From assembly GCA_950295325.1 (NCBI GenBank), contig OX485809.1, positions 22,024,144 through 22,088,143 on the forward strand: 64,000 bases of DNA, written 5' to 3'. The position numbers and the translations under genes are program-made. Under the pieces are notes generated by a model. The model searched no databases. It was not told where the DNA came from and saw only the letters and a program-made list of their open reading frames with translations. Positions 1 through 12,200 of the stretch are shown one piece after another. Origin of the DNA: Polytrichum commune. Taxonomy: Eukaryota; Streptophyta; Polytrichopsida; Polytrichales; Polytrichaceae. Position 1 is the stretch's first letter; each line of letters begins with the position of its first letter.

Positions 1-660
1 GTCACAAAATTCCGAGTCGGTTGAGGAATGTGCAGAGCGACTAGCATAGACATGGAATCGTGGATGCAAAAGTAAAGCGCTACAAGAGGAGAAATTCGTA
101 TGGTTAGGTAATTTGTGATGCATCTTTTAATTTAGTCCATCTGATTCCCCCTTTGAGGACCTTTGCCTTCCAAGACATTGTAGAGGCGCTCGCCGTTTTA
201 GGTTGGCAAGAGAAAGAATTACCAAATTTCAACGTAATTTACTCTTGCCTCACATTGTTTCAATTGTAACATTCTTGAACAGTGCAAGGTAGTTTTCTCG
301 AGTATTAACCTAGCAAGCGAAGAATGATGTTTGAATATCGTTGCTCTTATGCTCAAGAATCTCTGAAGTCTTCAGTCTGAGTCTGGGAGTCGGAAATTGG
401 AACTTCACACCAGATGTGCAATCGGAGGAATTTCAGGATGAATTCAATGCTTCTAACGTTTTAGAATTTTATATTGTCTTCCGTTACATCATCATGAGGT
501 CATCGCATTCCGGTAGGTTCTGAAAATAGAAACAGAACACTGTGCTTAACTGGCATAGCTGACAAATTGTTCAACTTCTCCAACGTGTTGACTAGTTCGG
601 TATTTTCGTTCCTTATAATATATTTTACTCAATTTGAATGCGAAGATTCTTAAGTTTCCA
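1..660. other. Left edge, no gene resolved
   Basis: No convincing long reading frame is visible. Short open stretches near the left edge could be an upstream exon of the small membrane protein that follows, because the region just before position 661 also reads open and has AG dinucleotides at 648 and 653-654 that could be acceptors. I could not fix a donor/acceptor pair in phase, so nothing is called. Confidence 0.3.
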
Positions 661-831
661 ATGGAATTGGAGTATGCAGCGGAGGCGGAGGTGAAGAGAG
701 GTCAAACTACAGCGATAATTACTGGGGCAGTGGCGGTGTTGCTCGGAGTCGGATACCTTTTTCTAGTTCAGATTCTTGATAGTCGAGGTGTTATCCTCGT
801 TCCTCCTCCACCTGAAGCGTTTGATCCTTGA
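661..831 (+). CDS. Small single-pass membrane protein (last exon or whole short gene)
   Basis: The frame reads 56 codons from an ATG at 661 to TGA at 829-831. It has an acidic start (ELEYAAEAEVKRGQ), then one hydrophobic stretch of about 20 residues (TAIITGAVAVLLGVGYLFLV), then a short tail ending PPPPEAFDP. The composition and the proline tail look like a real conserved small plant protein, perhaps organellar, but I cannot name the family. The frame stays open upstream to about 634, so this may be the 3' exon of a longer gene with a targeting peptide encoded to the left. An alternative donor at 788/789 (CGAG|GTGTTA, phase 1) would join in frame to the exon at 1025 and replace the proline tail. 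Function unknown. Confidence 0.5.
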   Translation: MELEYAAEAEVKRGQTTAIITGAVAVLLGVGYLFLVQILDSRGVILVPPPPEAFDP

Positions 832-1024
832 TGTAGCTTCTCACCATCACATTGATTCAATATTCTTTCACTTCTTTTATCTGTCGTCACAATCTCCCAA
901 AGATTCGAAGTGCATGTTCGTTTGTTGCTACTTTCATGTGGAAATCGACTCGGACAACAACGTAACTTAATATGAATGAAGAACTAGAGTAAATCTTCAT
1001 AATGGCCAACACTTCCATTTGCAG

Positions 1025-1179
1025 AGCGGAAAGCTTCCTCATGCATTAAAACAATAATTGAAAAGCAGGTAAATGCTTTAAAGAGGGCTCACAGGCCAGA
1101 TAATAATGTGGTGTTGGATAAGAATGGTGTTCCGATTAAAATAGTGGCATCGGAGCCAGGTATGCACAAGGCCGATTGA
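1025..1179 (+). CDS. Probable terminal coding exon, alternative 3' end of the small membrane protein
   Basis: After a good acceptor (tttgcag at 1018-1024), a frame of 2 nt plus 51 codons runs to TGA at 1177-1179. It is lysine-rich and ends KIVASEPGMHKAD. The phase (needs one base from the previous exon) matches the possible donor at 788/789 of the preceding membrane exon, which would give a protein of about 93 residues or more with the same membrane span and a basic tail. If instead the upstream frame ends at 831, this exon belongs to an alternative transcript or to another gene. No homologue recognised. Confidence 0.4.
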
Positions 1180-1460
1180 CTTCAAGTCACACTACCTACT
1201 TGTTGTGGAAATTAAATTGTACAGACACAACGATTGGAAGCTCAATACTTGCCTTTTGTGGTACCTTTCATATAAATTTCATCCCCTCCCCTTCCTGAAG
1301 TGTATCCTAAACGACTTACAAAATAATGATGTACATGTACGTGAACTAACTTCCCCACGAATATCATTGAACAAATGTCAATTGTGTGTCCTGTGTAACC
1401 AGTCGGTTAGATGGTTTAATGAAAGGTGCTCATCCTGAGAATTTTTGCGTCGGTTGTTTC

Positions 1461-2507
1461 TCATTTGTAACTTAACCAGTCGATCTGGTGCAATGAAAGT
1501 TGCTCGTTCTGAGAAGCCTGCCTAGATTGTCTCTCACTTGCAACTTGCCTCGACCCTTCTGGGTCTACTTGTTCAGTATGTCTCGTTAAATTCCTCGACC
1601 GATCAATGATTCTGTCTAATGTCGAAGTAGGTAGTGAAGGTGTTGGGGCAGCGATGGGATGTGTCAGGGTTGATGTTGAGCGCTCAGAAACTCCAAAGGG
1701 ACGCGATGTGGAAATCGTGTCAAGGATCTCTCGCCCCTCTGTCTTCGGTGCCAGAAAAGGGAATGCCGAACCCTGACCTAACTGGCCTGAGTTGCCCCGT
1801 TGCAACTCTTGTAAAAAAGTCATGCCGGGAAAGTGAGTGGGAAGGTTAGGAGGGTGCACAGGATGACTATCCATATACGGCGAAGGTTGGGATTGAGCAG
1901 GTGGTATTCCGGTCCTATCCAACGTACTATGCGGTGCAGAATTTGCACGTTGGGGCTGGGGCCGCAGGATGTGTCCTCCGAGGTCGCCAGTTGGTGCTGC
2001 AGCGGGAGGGATACCAGTAAGCTTTAAGACTAAGTCCCGGAAGTCTCTAGATTGAGCCTCAAGCACCGTGGTTGGGACACGGCGTGAGGCTCGTGGCCTT
2101 CGCTTCGTAGGTCTCTTTGTAACTCCAAGAGGCTTCGATGTACTCGTTGTGGTCGTCGTGTTCGGGACTTGCTGTTGTTGGTGTGTAGCAGAGCTGGAAC
2201 CGCCACCCGGTGGCATTGTCATCGAATGAAAACTTTCGTCTGAACTAGATACAGCTCCAGCGTTGTTATTCGCTGCCTGCAGGCGTGTTTGCGCGCGTTC
2301 GCTAATTACTGTGTCGTCTTCCCTTCTCTGGTAGTCAAGGTTCTGAACTTCGTTCATCTGGTAGGTTGGCCCTGCCGATTCATTCTTGTCGGCAGCCTCC
2401 ATGGTGTCCCAGGACCAGCTTGCCATGACCTCCTTCAAAACACTTGTTGGAGAAGCCCCTGAATTGCCTACTTTCCCTATTATGTTCACGCCGTCGCCAT
2501 GATGCAT
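1461..2507 (-). CDS. VQ-motif protein
   Basis: Single-exon gene of 348 aa starting at the first ATG in the frame (2507); the frame stays open upstream to about 2573 but without an ATG. At residues 132-165 it has a basic block followed by ASRRVPTTVLEAQ and the core FRDLVLKLTGIP. This is the arrangement of plant VQ proteins, small nuclear cofactors that bind WRKY transcription factors and are MAP-kinase targets (family knowledge). The classic core FxxxVQxLTG here has Leu in place of Gln (VL instead of VQ). The flanks are low-complexity Ser/Thr/Gln/Pro-rich, typical of the family. The C-terminal half is Pro/Ser-rich with several TLDR and SRPFGV-type phrases that recur. Likely a stress or defence regulator; partner unknown. 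Confidence 0.8.
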   Translation of the reverse strand: MHHGDGVNIIGKVGNSGASPTSVLKEVMASWSWDTMEAADKNESAGPTYQMNEVQNLDYQRREDDTVISERAQTRLQAANNNAGAVSSSDESFHSMTMPPGGGSSSATHQQQQVPNTTTTTSTSKPLGVTKRPTKRRPRASRRVPTTVLEAQSRDFRDLVLKLTGIPPAAAPTGDLGGHILRPQPQRANSAPHSTLDRTGIPPAQSQPSPYMDSHPVHPPNLPTHFPGMTFLQELQRGNSGQLGQGSAFPFLAPKTEGREILDTISTSRPFGVSERSTSTLTHPIAAPTPSLPTSTLDRIIDRSRNLTRHTEQVDPEGSRQVASERQSRQASQNEQLSLHQIDWLSYK

Positions 2508-4903
2508 TCTTAATAACTTGGTATTTTGACTTTGTTTTACCGCCCCCTTCAAGTTCGCGCAAGCCACAAGCACACTTGCAGAAAGATCTTGATGACTTGC
2601 AAATCTGGAGGTCAGCGGCTAGTTGGTGAACGCAGTTCTTTGAATTATTTACAGAAATTTTCAAATCGCGCCTGCGCCTGCAAATGATGCGAGAACAGGA
2701 ACATCAACAACGCTTGCCATCAATAATTCAAGGAAGACAGGTGTGACAATGAGAAAGTCATGGTAAAGGATGAGGGAACACTTCCTGCAGATTTGGTAAT
2801 TCCTTTGAAGAAAAGTAGGTTTTACTCTCACCTATAACTCAAACCAGAGAATCATCATAACCTGAAAATTTCATCACCAGTCACATATATCCAAACTGTA
2901 CTCTCTTACCTCCTCGGCCTGTTTGATATCTGGCGTTGTCTCATTTGAGGCTGCTGCTGTGATTGGCAAGGAATTAAACCCTGCTGATTCTGAAGAATCA
3001 ACAGTATTCGTAAGTGTGGCAAAAAACACAACAAGCAATATCCATTCAACCGGAGTAGCTATTGTACATTAGTTTCTCCCATGGAAACAAGTTGATTACA
3101 CTCGATGAAACTTCCATGATCATTTATATGAGCATTGTCTCTATGTCTTCAACGGGACAATAATTAGTTAGGAAATCAGCTTTCAGATTTGGAACATTTC
3201 GCAAATCAAAGATGGACTTTCATCTCAGAGAATATTGTTACTCTTGTTTCATGACGGGAGAACTTGTAGTCTCTCGTAACGACTAGCGAATTCAGATGCA
3301 AAAATCTGATCTGACTGCCATTAATACCAGAAGTGTCTACCTATTTGTACCTACCTCTCAGAGAATACACCGCGCGACTTAGACGTTTCTCCATTCCAGC
3401 TTTTAATGAAAATTAGCCCGAGGGAATAGAATGATCTGATCAATCAGACTCTTGCCACTGCAGATCATAGACAAAGCAGAAGCGCATCGATGTCTTCAAC
3501 TTTGACTATGACGCCCTAATTCACAACAAATAAGTCATCGTCAATCTCTGACTCCGATACAGACACGATGACGCGACCTCCAAAGTCAAACCAAAGTGCT
3601 GCCCCAAAAAAACTCCAAACCACACCATCAGGAAGAATTGTTGAGCATTCCTATTCAATGAACTCACAGCTCCACTTCGTATCTATTTAAGTCCTCATCA
3701 ACCGCAAGGTTTCAGTTCCGCAACCGACGAAGAACCAAGACCTGCAAGTGCTGCAACCTGCACTTGTCAATCTGCACTTCCCCGCTCTCCGGCTCACACA
3801 GACCATCGCGCATGCGGATACAAAACCTAGTGCGACGGAGTCTTGCCCAAGGGTTTCGCGAGGCGATCAGATTCAAATTAACTATAATACTCTTTGGAAA
3901 CTCCGACAACCGCCTCAGTACTCCACGTCACACTCCCGCGCCGTTTAAGTTAATGTATTCCACAGCATTCCAAACTAAACAAAAATCTCACAACGGATGA
4001 ACTTCATCTTCTCATCGTCTTACTTACCTGCACTCCCCCCGCGAAGTAAATGAATCTGCACAGACACTACAGTAGCACAACCAGACTTTTTCTTGGCAGC
4101 TGCAATTGAACGCACCAAACTTTCGCACTAACTAAGTGCTCTCGTCCTTCACCACCTCCCCTCGGGTTCATTTCATCAAATCCAGAAAGAAACAAGAGAA
4201 ACATTAGCACTAGCTGAATTTTCCGCCTCGTACCTGCCTTTCGCCGCAAAGTGCATGAATCCGCAGGGATGAGTTAGCTGCAGCGAGCGAGCGATGGATG
4301 GAGAGAGTGCGAGTTGCGATGGTGATCGAAGTTAGCAATACTGCGTTGGTTTTGGCGTGGAGTGGCTTGGTCGAAGGGGCGGGAATGAAGTTATAAGGTG
4401 AGGAGTGTGGTGGAAGGAAAACCATACGTAGGAGACAAAGAGTACGACGGAAGCCTGCTGCTGGCCCCGGAGTCAAAGACAAACCTGTGTTGTCTGAACA
4501 AGAAGGAGAAGAAGAGCGAGTCCCAGTCTCGGCCTAGTAGTGTGTGGCTTTCCCACTCGGTTTCTCCCAGTCAAGCGAGGACCGATCAAGGCGATGAGAC
4601 TTCCCTTGATGAATGATAAGACCGACGGATGGATGGATGGATGCGCTTGTCGATGGAGGAGGCTGGATGGACGGATGTATCCGTGGATGGATGGACGGGT
4701 GAATGGATGAATCCTTGGACGGGTGTGACTCAGCCCTCACTCAGCGCCTAGTTGGCACCTACTAAGCTGTATCTCACATTGCTTTATAGAGTAGAATCAT
4801 CTATTCTCAATCAAGACCATGTTGGGATTCTAATAGGGTGCCTTAATTTTGATCATGCTCGGGCTAATTTTAATAATCTCTTTCCAAGTTTCATGGTTTC
4901 GAA
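2508..4903. other. 5' flank of the VQ gene; no other gene seen
   Basis: About 2.4 kb between the VQ start and the MITE. No convincing coding frame. It probably holds the VQ promoter and leader on the minus strand. The part 4200-4750 is richer in GC and purines than the rest and ends in a GATG microsatellite. Confidence 0.4.
4620..4720. repeat. GATG-type microsatellite
   Basis: Imperfect runs of the tetramer GATG/GGAT (for example ggatggatggatggatg) repeated with interruptions. The short frames across it (Ser-Ile-His-Pro repeats on the minus strand) are products of the repeat. Confidence 0.8.
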
Positions 4904-5026
4904 GGGTTGGTTTTCATGTAGGCCGCTTCGTCCACCAAATTTTAGTGGGAATGTAGATGCCACCCGGTGGCATCTACATTTCCACTAGAATCTGGCGGGC
5001 GAAGTGGCCTACATGGAAACTAACCC
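4904..5026. mobile_element. Foldback MITE, PIF/Harbinger (Tourist) type, copy 1
   Basis: The 123 bp form a nearly complete palindrome with the centre near 4965 (gccac|ccggtggc). The ends are GGGTTGGTTTTCATGTAGGC and the inverse of CCTACATGGAAACTAACCC. The flanks are GAA on the left and TAA on the right, consistent with a TAA target duplication carrying one mutation. A second copy at 37543-37664 has perfect TAA flanks and the same ends. A three-base TAA/TTA duplication with GG-starting inverted ends is the hallmark of PIF/Harbinger MITEs. Confidence 0.85.
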
Positions 5027-8000
5027 TAAGTCTCCAACTTCGGTTATGGTATCACCAGGGGATCAATAATGCCATGACACATGTCCCCGGTTTTGAGTGC
5101 TCAAGTAAAGAGGAATTCATCTCAAAATGAGTTGTTATGGCATACTCTAGATATTGGTAATGTGTTCAAACATTCACAATAATTTCAATTTAAGGAATAA
5201 AATTACCAAAATAAATAAATCGCAATCCTTTTTACTTTTTTCTTCCTGCACATTAAAATTTTGCACTACCTTATACTTCTCCATATTTGGCACATAATCT
5301 CTTAAGTGATCGGTTATGGAAGCCTCTACTCTATATGGTAAATGTTGTATCTCCTTCACAGGTTGGTAAATAGGTTAGTACCCTAATTTGCCTCTTTGCC
5401 TTAAGTCTTTGATTGAACACGAACACAAATTTGGGTGATAATAAGTACACTAAATGTTGTATTTGTGTCATAGGGTCACTTTATGCCATTGTGGTAACTT
5501 TCCTAATGGCATTCTTAATGAATTAAGTTTACAAGTATTGCCATGGATGAATTCCATGTCAATTATTGAAACAAATTTTGGTATATTTTGCATTCAAATA
5601 TGTTTTTAAGTGAAATATTGTCACGAAGAATTGAAATTTGAATGAAAAAACACTTAGTAAGCGACAAGTTTTGCAACATTGCAGTTCTAAAACACTACAT
5701 TTTTATTTTATTTTAATAAGAAATGACAAATAATGTGAGGTTTGCATTTAGTGTTGGTGACACTCCACAAACGATTTACAATTAGTAATGAGCAAGACAA
5801 ATAGAATTTGTGACATTGAATACAATATTTAGTGTAGTCGTGCAGGGTAACATAAATTGGTCGAATCCTTTTAGATGGGCGTCTATATTTGAGTAGTATG
5901 TGGTTATGTGGGGATCCAAGAAAGCACACCAAGAAGACAAGTGTTTAGAATGGATTGAATTATGTGCTCAAGATTCAATAACCACTTAGGTTCAATGGTG
6001 AACGTAAAGCCCTCCAAATAATCTTATAGTGTACAATATGAGGAAAATGGCTACATGTATTATTTGGATTTACTCACTAGCTTCGGATATTTCAGGGTTA
6101 TCAAACATTGAGCATATATGTATGTATGTGTGTATGTGGGTGCAAGCATGGTAAAATGAATAACTCTCTGATCCTTGCCTGGTGTTAAGTGAAAGTGATT
6201 AAAAACTATGCATTAATAAACACACTAGATATTATCATATTTTCCATATCGATGTATTATCATGATCCATGACCATAATCCACTTGTTTGTGACCACAAT
6301 CCCACTAAGTTAAGCAGTGTACCCATATCACTATGTTTATCGAAACAAGTGTAGTGCTAATCAAAATTCTCGAATACCATATTAACGTCCACCTTGAGTT
6401 CATAGCAAGAAGCTTGTCGTTGTGCTCATTATGAGAAGGCTTATGTCAACATATCTCATCCTTCTCAATTGCATGGACACTGTTAACACAGGAAGCCATA
6501 ACAATGCACAGGATTTACTCTTCACATACTAGGATTGAATAGAGAAAGTCATAAACAATGTCCACTAATATGCTCAATTAGTAGGTTGCCCCACACTAAT
6601 ATACTGACATTCCACATTATTAGAAAAAATTACCACAATAACAAAATGCGATAATTAGGGGTTTTTTATTGTGGTCGTTGTGCAAATTAGCATTCAAAGT
6701 TGCAAGCTTTTGTGATTTGGATATATGTTAGGACAATTGCATGGGTATAGGTGCGACTTATTTGTGAAGGCAACCTGATTACACATATCGATGTATATAA
6801 AACCAATCATATGTGTCCACATCATTTATGCGTGTATTGGTTATTTACAAGTTGTAGCTGCGTTGTTTATATATCATTAAGTTTTATTTGAAATATAATA
6901 TAATATTACAATATAAAAAATAATTAATATGATGATTATCATCTTTAACATCCACACTAAATCTTCAATTATTCCCAACTAATCCCCCCCTCCCCATTGA
7001 AAACTTGGGTTGTATAACTATGTGGAGGAGGTGGAGGAGGTGGATGAAGGGTAAATATGCTCCAAGGTTGTACAACTATGCTTAAATTTGTAAACCACTT
7101 CCAATATATACAAAATGTGAATTTAGCCCCTTTTAAGTGTGCTTAAACTAGCTAGTCACATAAAACAAGTGTTTACAAAAGACACAATTACCTTACTTCA
7201 TGATTGAAAAAGATGATGACTTCCCTGAAGCATAATCTCCGTCGCCCTTTGATGTCAATCTAAGCCTTTGACGAAAAAGGCTTAGAGTAGATGGCACTCA
7301 AATGGTAATGTTTATTAACAACCCCCCCCCCGCCCCCCCGTGCCTCCCAAACCAGGGGACAGCATAGTCCTCTAATACTTGACAAGAACCAAGCTATTGT
7401 GTTGGTATAACAAATTTGATTTCTAACCTTTTTTAGACAAATGAATATTGCGTTATGTACTCACAAGGTAGATTGGCATCACTTTTGTTGCCTGTGATAT
7501 GAACAATTGGGGCTAGTGGTCCACAACCAATCTGCACAAACCCAAAAAATCGTTAAAGCAACCAATGCGGAGTGTTGCAAACAAGTACTCCACCCCCTCA
7601 TTAAAAGTTTTTTTTTAAACAAAAGAAAAATTTGTTGTTTGGGGAGAGGGGGCCATCCGACAAAGCACAAATGCAAAGCTTAATCTACTCCTCCGTACAC
7701 ATTTCACCACCGGTATGGTACATCCCATGACTTCAATGTCATATCACCTTGTTCTCGAAGTCGCTTTCATGCAATAAAATTGTTAGATAGTTGAATAACA
7801 TTGTTGTGTGTCGTAGTTAGGATCACTTTACATTGGGGCTAGCGCCAAGCCTCGAAATGGGAATCCTTCATTGTTGATAGAGAGTCCTTGAAGGATTCAA
7901 CATTAGATCAACTCCATCCGACACTACACAGTTCTCCAAACACTAAAATGGATCAAATGCATCATGGACCCACTTCTCAAAAGCCCATAGATATCCCAAA

Positions 8001-9159
8001 CGTCCATGAGCTCTAGGGCTATCAAAAAGTGCCATACAATGGTTCTTACCCACTACTGTAGTAAACTTGGAAGTATCATGTCTTCAAATAAGTGTTGAAA
8101 ACTCCATTTTGAGGTCAGATGGAGTTCATGAAAACTGCATGGAAAGACCTCTTGAATCCTCAATGAATTTGCGATTGACTAAAAAAGAACAATGTTTATG
8201 TTTGGTTCACATAAGGTGTGCATCCCGAGGGAAAACAATGGATGAAAATTTGACATGGAATCCTACCCCAATCCTACTTTATCATTCAAAGATAAGGTTG
8301 TTTTGGGAGCCATATTCTTGACACAAATGCAAGCCTAACAAACCAAAAACACAATAAATATAAATAAACAAGGTTGGCAAATCACGACACATGATTTGCA
8401 AGTTGTCCCAACTATGAGATATTTTTCCAAGAGCCAAACAAAAATGAACACCACATGAATCTATTCCAATACAATAATTTCAAAATTAGATAGATGTTTT
8501 GCAGTGATCATATTTGAAAATGAAAGAAGGAATCGTAATGAGATATTGTTAAAAGGCAGTTCAAAATTGAAGGTCGTCCTTCTTATAAGAAAAAGTGGTA
8601 AATGAATAATTACTTCTTCAAAAGATGTTTTAAAAACAAGTGTTTGCAATCGAAGGACATTTAAAGCCTTTGATTTTGTTGGTACCCATTTGTTACCCCC
8701 CCCCCCCTCCCCCTCCCGCTCTCTCAAATTTCCAACTTCAATCATGTCCACAACTTGGAAACTACTTTTAAAAACTAAACCCTAGCATGATGACATGGTG
8801 CCAAGGTGTCTCCCATGTGGCATTTCATCATACAAAGCTTGTACTTAAGTACAAGCAACCTCTTGGTTTGTTTTGATATAATTGGTTCAAATAAATTGCT
8901 TTGGCCACTAGGTATGCGAAGGCCATTTCTTTAATCCAAAAGCAACCTCTTATTTTGTGGCCAATGATCAAGCACATGTTGGCATTTTATAAGAGGGGAC
9001 CATTTTGACCACTTTCCAACTAGATCTAGTATTCTACCACGTCATCACTTACAGAGCTTGCACAATTCAACCTCACAATTGTTTGATACTTGGACGAAGC
9101 TTAACTTGTGCTAAAGGTGGGGCACAACTTGAAGGCTAGGTGCTTGCAAGTTAAACAAG
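5027..9159. other. AT-rich spacer without recognisable gene
   Basis: No credible coding frame. It contains a decayed dispersed repeat (5597-5800, inverted copy at 35822-36015), C homopolymers at 6985, 7321 and 8698, and a GGTGGA-type triplet run near 7023-7045. I see nothing else definable. Confidence 0.5.
5597..5800 (+). repeat. Dispersed decayed repeat, copy 1
   Basis: This segment matches the reverse complement of 35822-36015. Shared words in the same order are GAAATATTGTCA, CACTTAGT, GCAACATTGCA, ATGACAAATAATG (as TGTCAAATAATG in the other), TTTAGTGTTGGTGACACT, ACGATTTACAA and GAGCAAGA. Identity is moderate, so the copies are old. Confidence 0.7.
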
Positions 9160-9408
9160 AAAACGGTAGAACCGTGAGGCTCTATCCTTTGCTATGAAAG
9201 ACTACAATTGTAGCTGATTACTTTGCACATGCCAATCCATGGCTATTCACTATACCAAACCTTCCTTGGATTTGGTGCACCTTCTTTTTAAATACGGGTC
9301 AAGGATTGGAGCTACTCACTTATCACCCGAAATTTTTAAAATAAATAATCAAGAACTGCCGGAATAACTATAGTTAACTAGATTTCTTTCAATGCATTTT
9401 AGGGAGCA

Positions 9409-9459
<51 letters not shown>

Positions 9460-9599
9460 TAACATCCACATTACATAAAGTGGACCAAAAATAACAAGAA
9501 CAAGTAACGTCCAAGTGTGAACACAAAGTGGTTAGGAAAGTTGCTCTTGAAACGAAGAAGTTGATGCATAGTCTTTGTCCTACAGACAGAGCCAACAAA
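9160..9599. repeat. Duplicated 0.4-kb element, copy 1
   Basis: About 440 bp repeated in direct orientation at 9861-10270. Both copies run from AAAACGGTA.AACCGTGAGG to GACAGAGCCAACAAA. The outer ends are inverted relative to each other (GGCTCTGTCC at the left of copy 2, GGCTCTGTCTGT read inward from the right), suggesting a nonautonomous TIR element. This copy has gained a long (TA)n run. The TIR class is not settled, as I see no clear target duplication. Confidence 0.7.
9413..9453. repeat. (TA)n microsatellite
   Basis: About 20 TA dinucleotides inside copy 1 of the duplicated element. Copy 2 has only TATATA at the same place, so the expansion happened after duplication. Confidence 0.95.
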
Positions 9600-9860
9600 T
9601 CAAACCTCGGGGCAAAATCCCCCGAAAGCTATGCAAAAATAATATTTTTTTACAAAAAAAAGAATTACAATGAAAACCGTGGTCCACTCTAACCATGTGT
9701 CATGAATGAAGCACTCGGTATGGGATGTTTGAAAAAAATGTGGAATGATATGATTGATGATTGTATTCGTATATTATACCCATAGTGTAATATAGTTTTA
9801 ATGGTTAGGGTGTTAATTAGCCACTATGTTGAAAATTAATTCTAAAATGCAATTAACAAT

Positions 9861-10270
9861 AAAACGGTAAAACCGTGAGGCTCTGTCCTTTGCTATGAAA
9901 GACTACAATTGTAGTTGATTACTTTGCTCATGCCAATCCATGGCTATTCACTATACCAAACCTTTCTTGGATTTTGTGCATCTTCTTCTCAAATACGGGT
10001 CAAGGATTGAAGCTACTCATTTATCACCCAAAATTTTTAAAACAAATAATCAAGAACTGCCGAAATAACTATAGTTAACTAGATTTCTTTCAATGCATTT
10101 TAGGGAGCACTTATATATACATAAACTATAGTTAACAACCACATTACATAAAGTTGATAAAAAATAACAAGAACATGTAATGTCCAAGTGTGAACACAAG
10201 GTGGTTAGGAAATTTGCTCTTGAAACGAAGAAGTTGATGCATAGTCTCTGTCCTACAGACAGAGCCAACA
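9861..10270. repeat. Duplicated 0.4-kb element, copy 2
   Basis: Second copy of 9160-9599 at high identity, including CTATGAAAGACTACAATTGT and the end GATGCATAGTCTCTGTCC. The spacing of about 700 bp suggests either a tandem duplication of a larger unit or two insertions. Confidence 0.7.
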
Positions 10271-10699
10271 AAAACAAAAAATACGCTCGCATTAAGTTAT
10301 GCTTGGAGATACCCTTTTGTTTATGAAATGCTTGTCAAACCCTCTTTGGCTCTACTTCCCACCCACAATGGTGATAGGCAATAAAGGAATTTATACTTTC
10401 ATCACTAGAATTGGTTTGAATAAAGAGCCCTGACCCCACCATTCTAGCTTTGTCAGGCATGGGAAGTGTAGATCTAAGTTAGCATGGAAAGTGGAATGTA
10501 GGAGGAATTGAAGCGAGGGGAAGATTGCGTACAAGGAATAAAGGAGGCACAAGAAGCGTCTTAATTCCGTTAACAACGTTGGCAAAAAGAATTGGAATTC
10601 ATGTACCCGATGCTCAATGGGTTTGGAAGACAAAATAGCCCCCCCCCCCCCCCCCTCAACTCCATTATTTTAATGTTGTTAATAAAACTACATAGAGCT

Positions 10700-12200
10700 C
10701 GACATGCATGGGAGATGTTGGATCTATTGAACTTAGAGCCTCTTCACACACACACTGAAGACCCGTGACCATCACATTCTAAAATATCTCATGGGTCAAA
10801 AAGGTCGAGACTATCCAAGTTCACTTCACACTTGAAGACGAAGGTCTAAGGGACTCAAGGAAATATTATTATGGATGAACAATTTACATGAATCCATGCA
10901 TGGCAAACTATAAATATTGTTTTATGGTCCGTTGAAATTTGCATCAAGCCCACCTCCAAGACATAGACGCCTGACGCAAATTCCGACAAACCACCCCATC
11001 AATGGTACGTATGGCCTTTGGGATAAAAATCAAAGGGACCCCTCACATTTACACGATCACGGCCCTTGACCTTTTGTCAAAAGAAGTGGCCCTTAAGATG
11101 ATGGGAATTCTCCGTCCTTCAAATGTAGTGGGGAAGGAGGAAGTGAAAGTTGGGTTGGGTTTGAATGTTTCATGGCCTACCGAAATGTGCATCAAGCCCA
11201 CCTCCAAGAGGTGGGCGCTTGATGCAAATTCCAACAAACCACCATGTCAGTGGTATGGCCTTCGGGATAAGAATCAAAGCCCCCCCCCCCCTCACATTTA
11301 CACTGTCACAACCCTTAGCCTTGTGTGAAAAGTAGTGGCCCTTAACATGATGGAATTCCCCAGCCTTCAAATGTTGTTGGGAAGAAGGAAGTGAAAGTTG
11401 GGTTGGGGGGGGGGGGGGGGGAATGTGCATCAAGCCCACCTACAAGAGGTAGACACCTAACGCAAATTCCGGCAAACCACCCTGTCAATGGTATGGCCTT
11501 CAAGATAAGAATCAAAGCCCCCCCCCCCTCACGTTTACACAGTCACAACCCTTAGCCTTGTGTGAAAAGTAGTGGCCCTTAACATGATGGAATTCCCCGG
11601 CCTTCAAATGTTGTTGGGAAAAAGTAAGTGAAAGTTGGGTTGGATTTGGGGGGAGGAGGCTCAAATAATGTTTCATGGTCCACCGAAATGTGCATCAGGC
11701 CCACCTCCAAAAGTTGAACGCCTGATACAAATTCCACCAAACCACCCTATCAGTGGTCTGACCTTAGGGATAAGAATCACTCCCCCCCCCCCCCCCCCTC
11801 CCCAAAACACACACACATTACACGGTCACGGCCCTTGACCTCGTGTGAAAAGTGGTAGTGGCCCTTACCTTACCATGATGGAACTCCTTCCCCTTGGCCT
11901 TCGAATCAAAGGTTGTTGGGAAGGAGGAAGCGAAGGTCGGATTGGATTTGGGGGGAGGAGGCTTAAATAATGTTTCATGGTCCACCGAAATGTGCATCAG
12001 GCCCACCTCCAAGAGTCGAACGCTTGATACAAATTCCAGCAAACCACCCTATCAGTGATATGACCTTAGGGATAAGAATCACCCACCCTCCCCAAAACAC
12101 ACACACACATTTACACGATCATGGCCCTTGACCTCGTGTGAAAGTGGTAGTGGCCTTACCTCACCATGATGGAACTCCTTCCCCTCGGCCTTCGAATCAA
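10700..12200. repeat. Tandem array of ~240-300-bp units downstream of the FAS1 gene
   Basis: Units are marked by GCATCAAGCCCACCTCCAAG at about 10941, 11189, 11426, 11692 and 11993. Each continues with a dinucleotide-like ACGCAAATTCC, ACAAACCACC, a C homopolymer of varying length, TCACATTTACACGATCACGG, CCCTTGACC and GGAAGGAGGAAG. Spacing grows from about 237 to 302 bp. The last copy merges with the 3' end of the FAS1 coding exon at about 12200, so the array may have spread from the 3' flank of that gene. Similar single copies lie near 30.6-31.0 kb and 43.6-43.75 kb. Confidence 0.8.

Noticed and set aside
11002-12042. Short ORFs in the 11-12 kb region
   Set aside because: They lie within the repeat array and include the C-homopolymer as proline runs; no coding signal.
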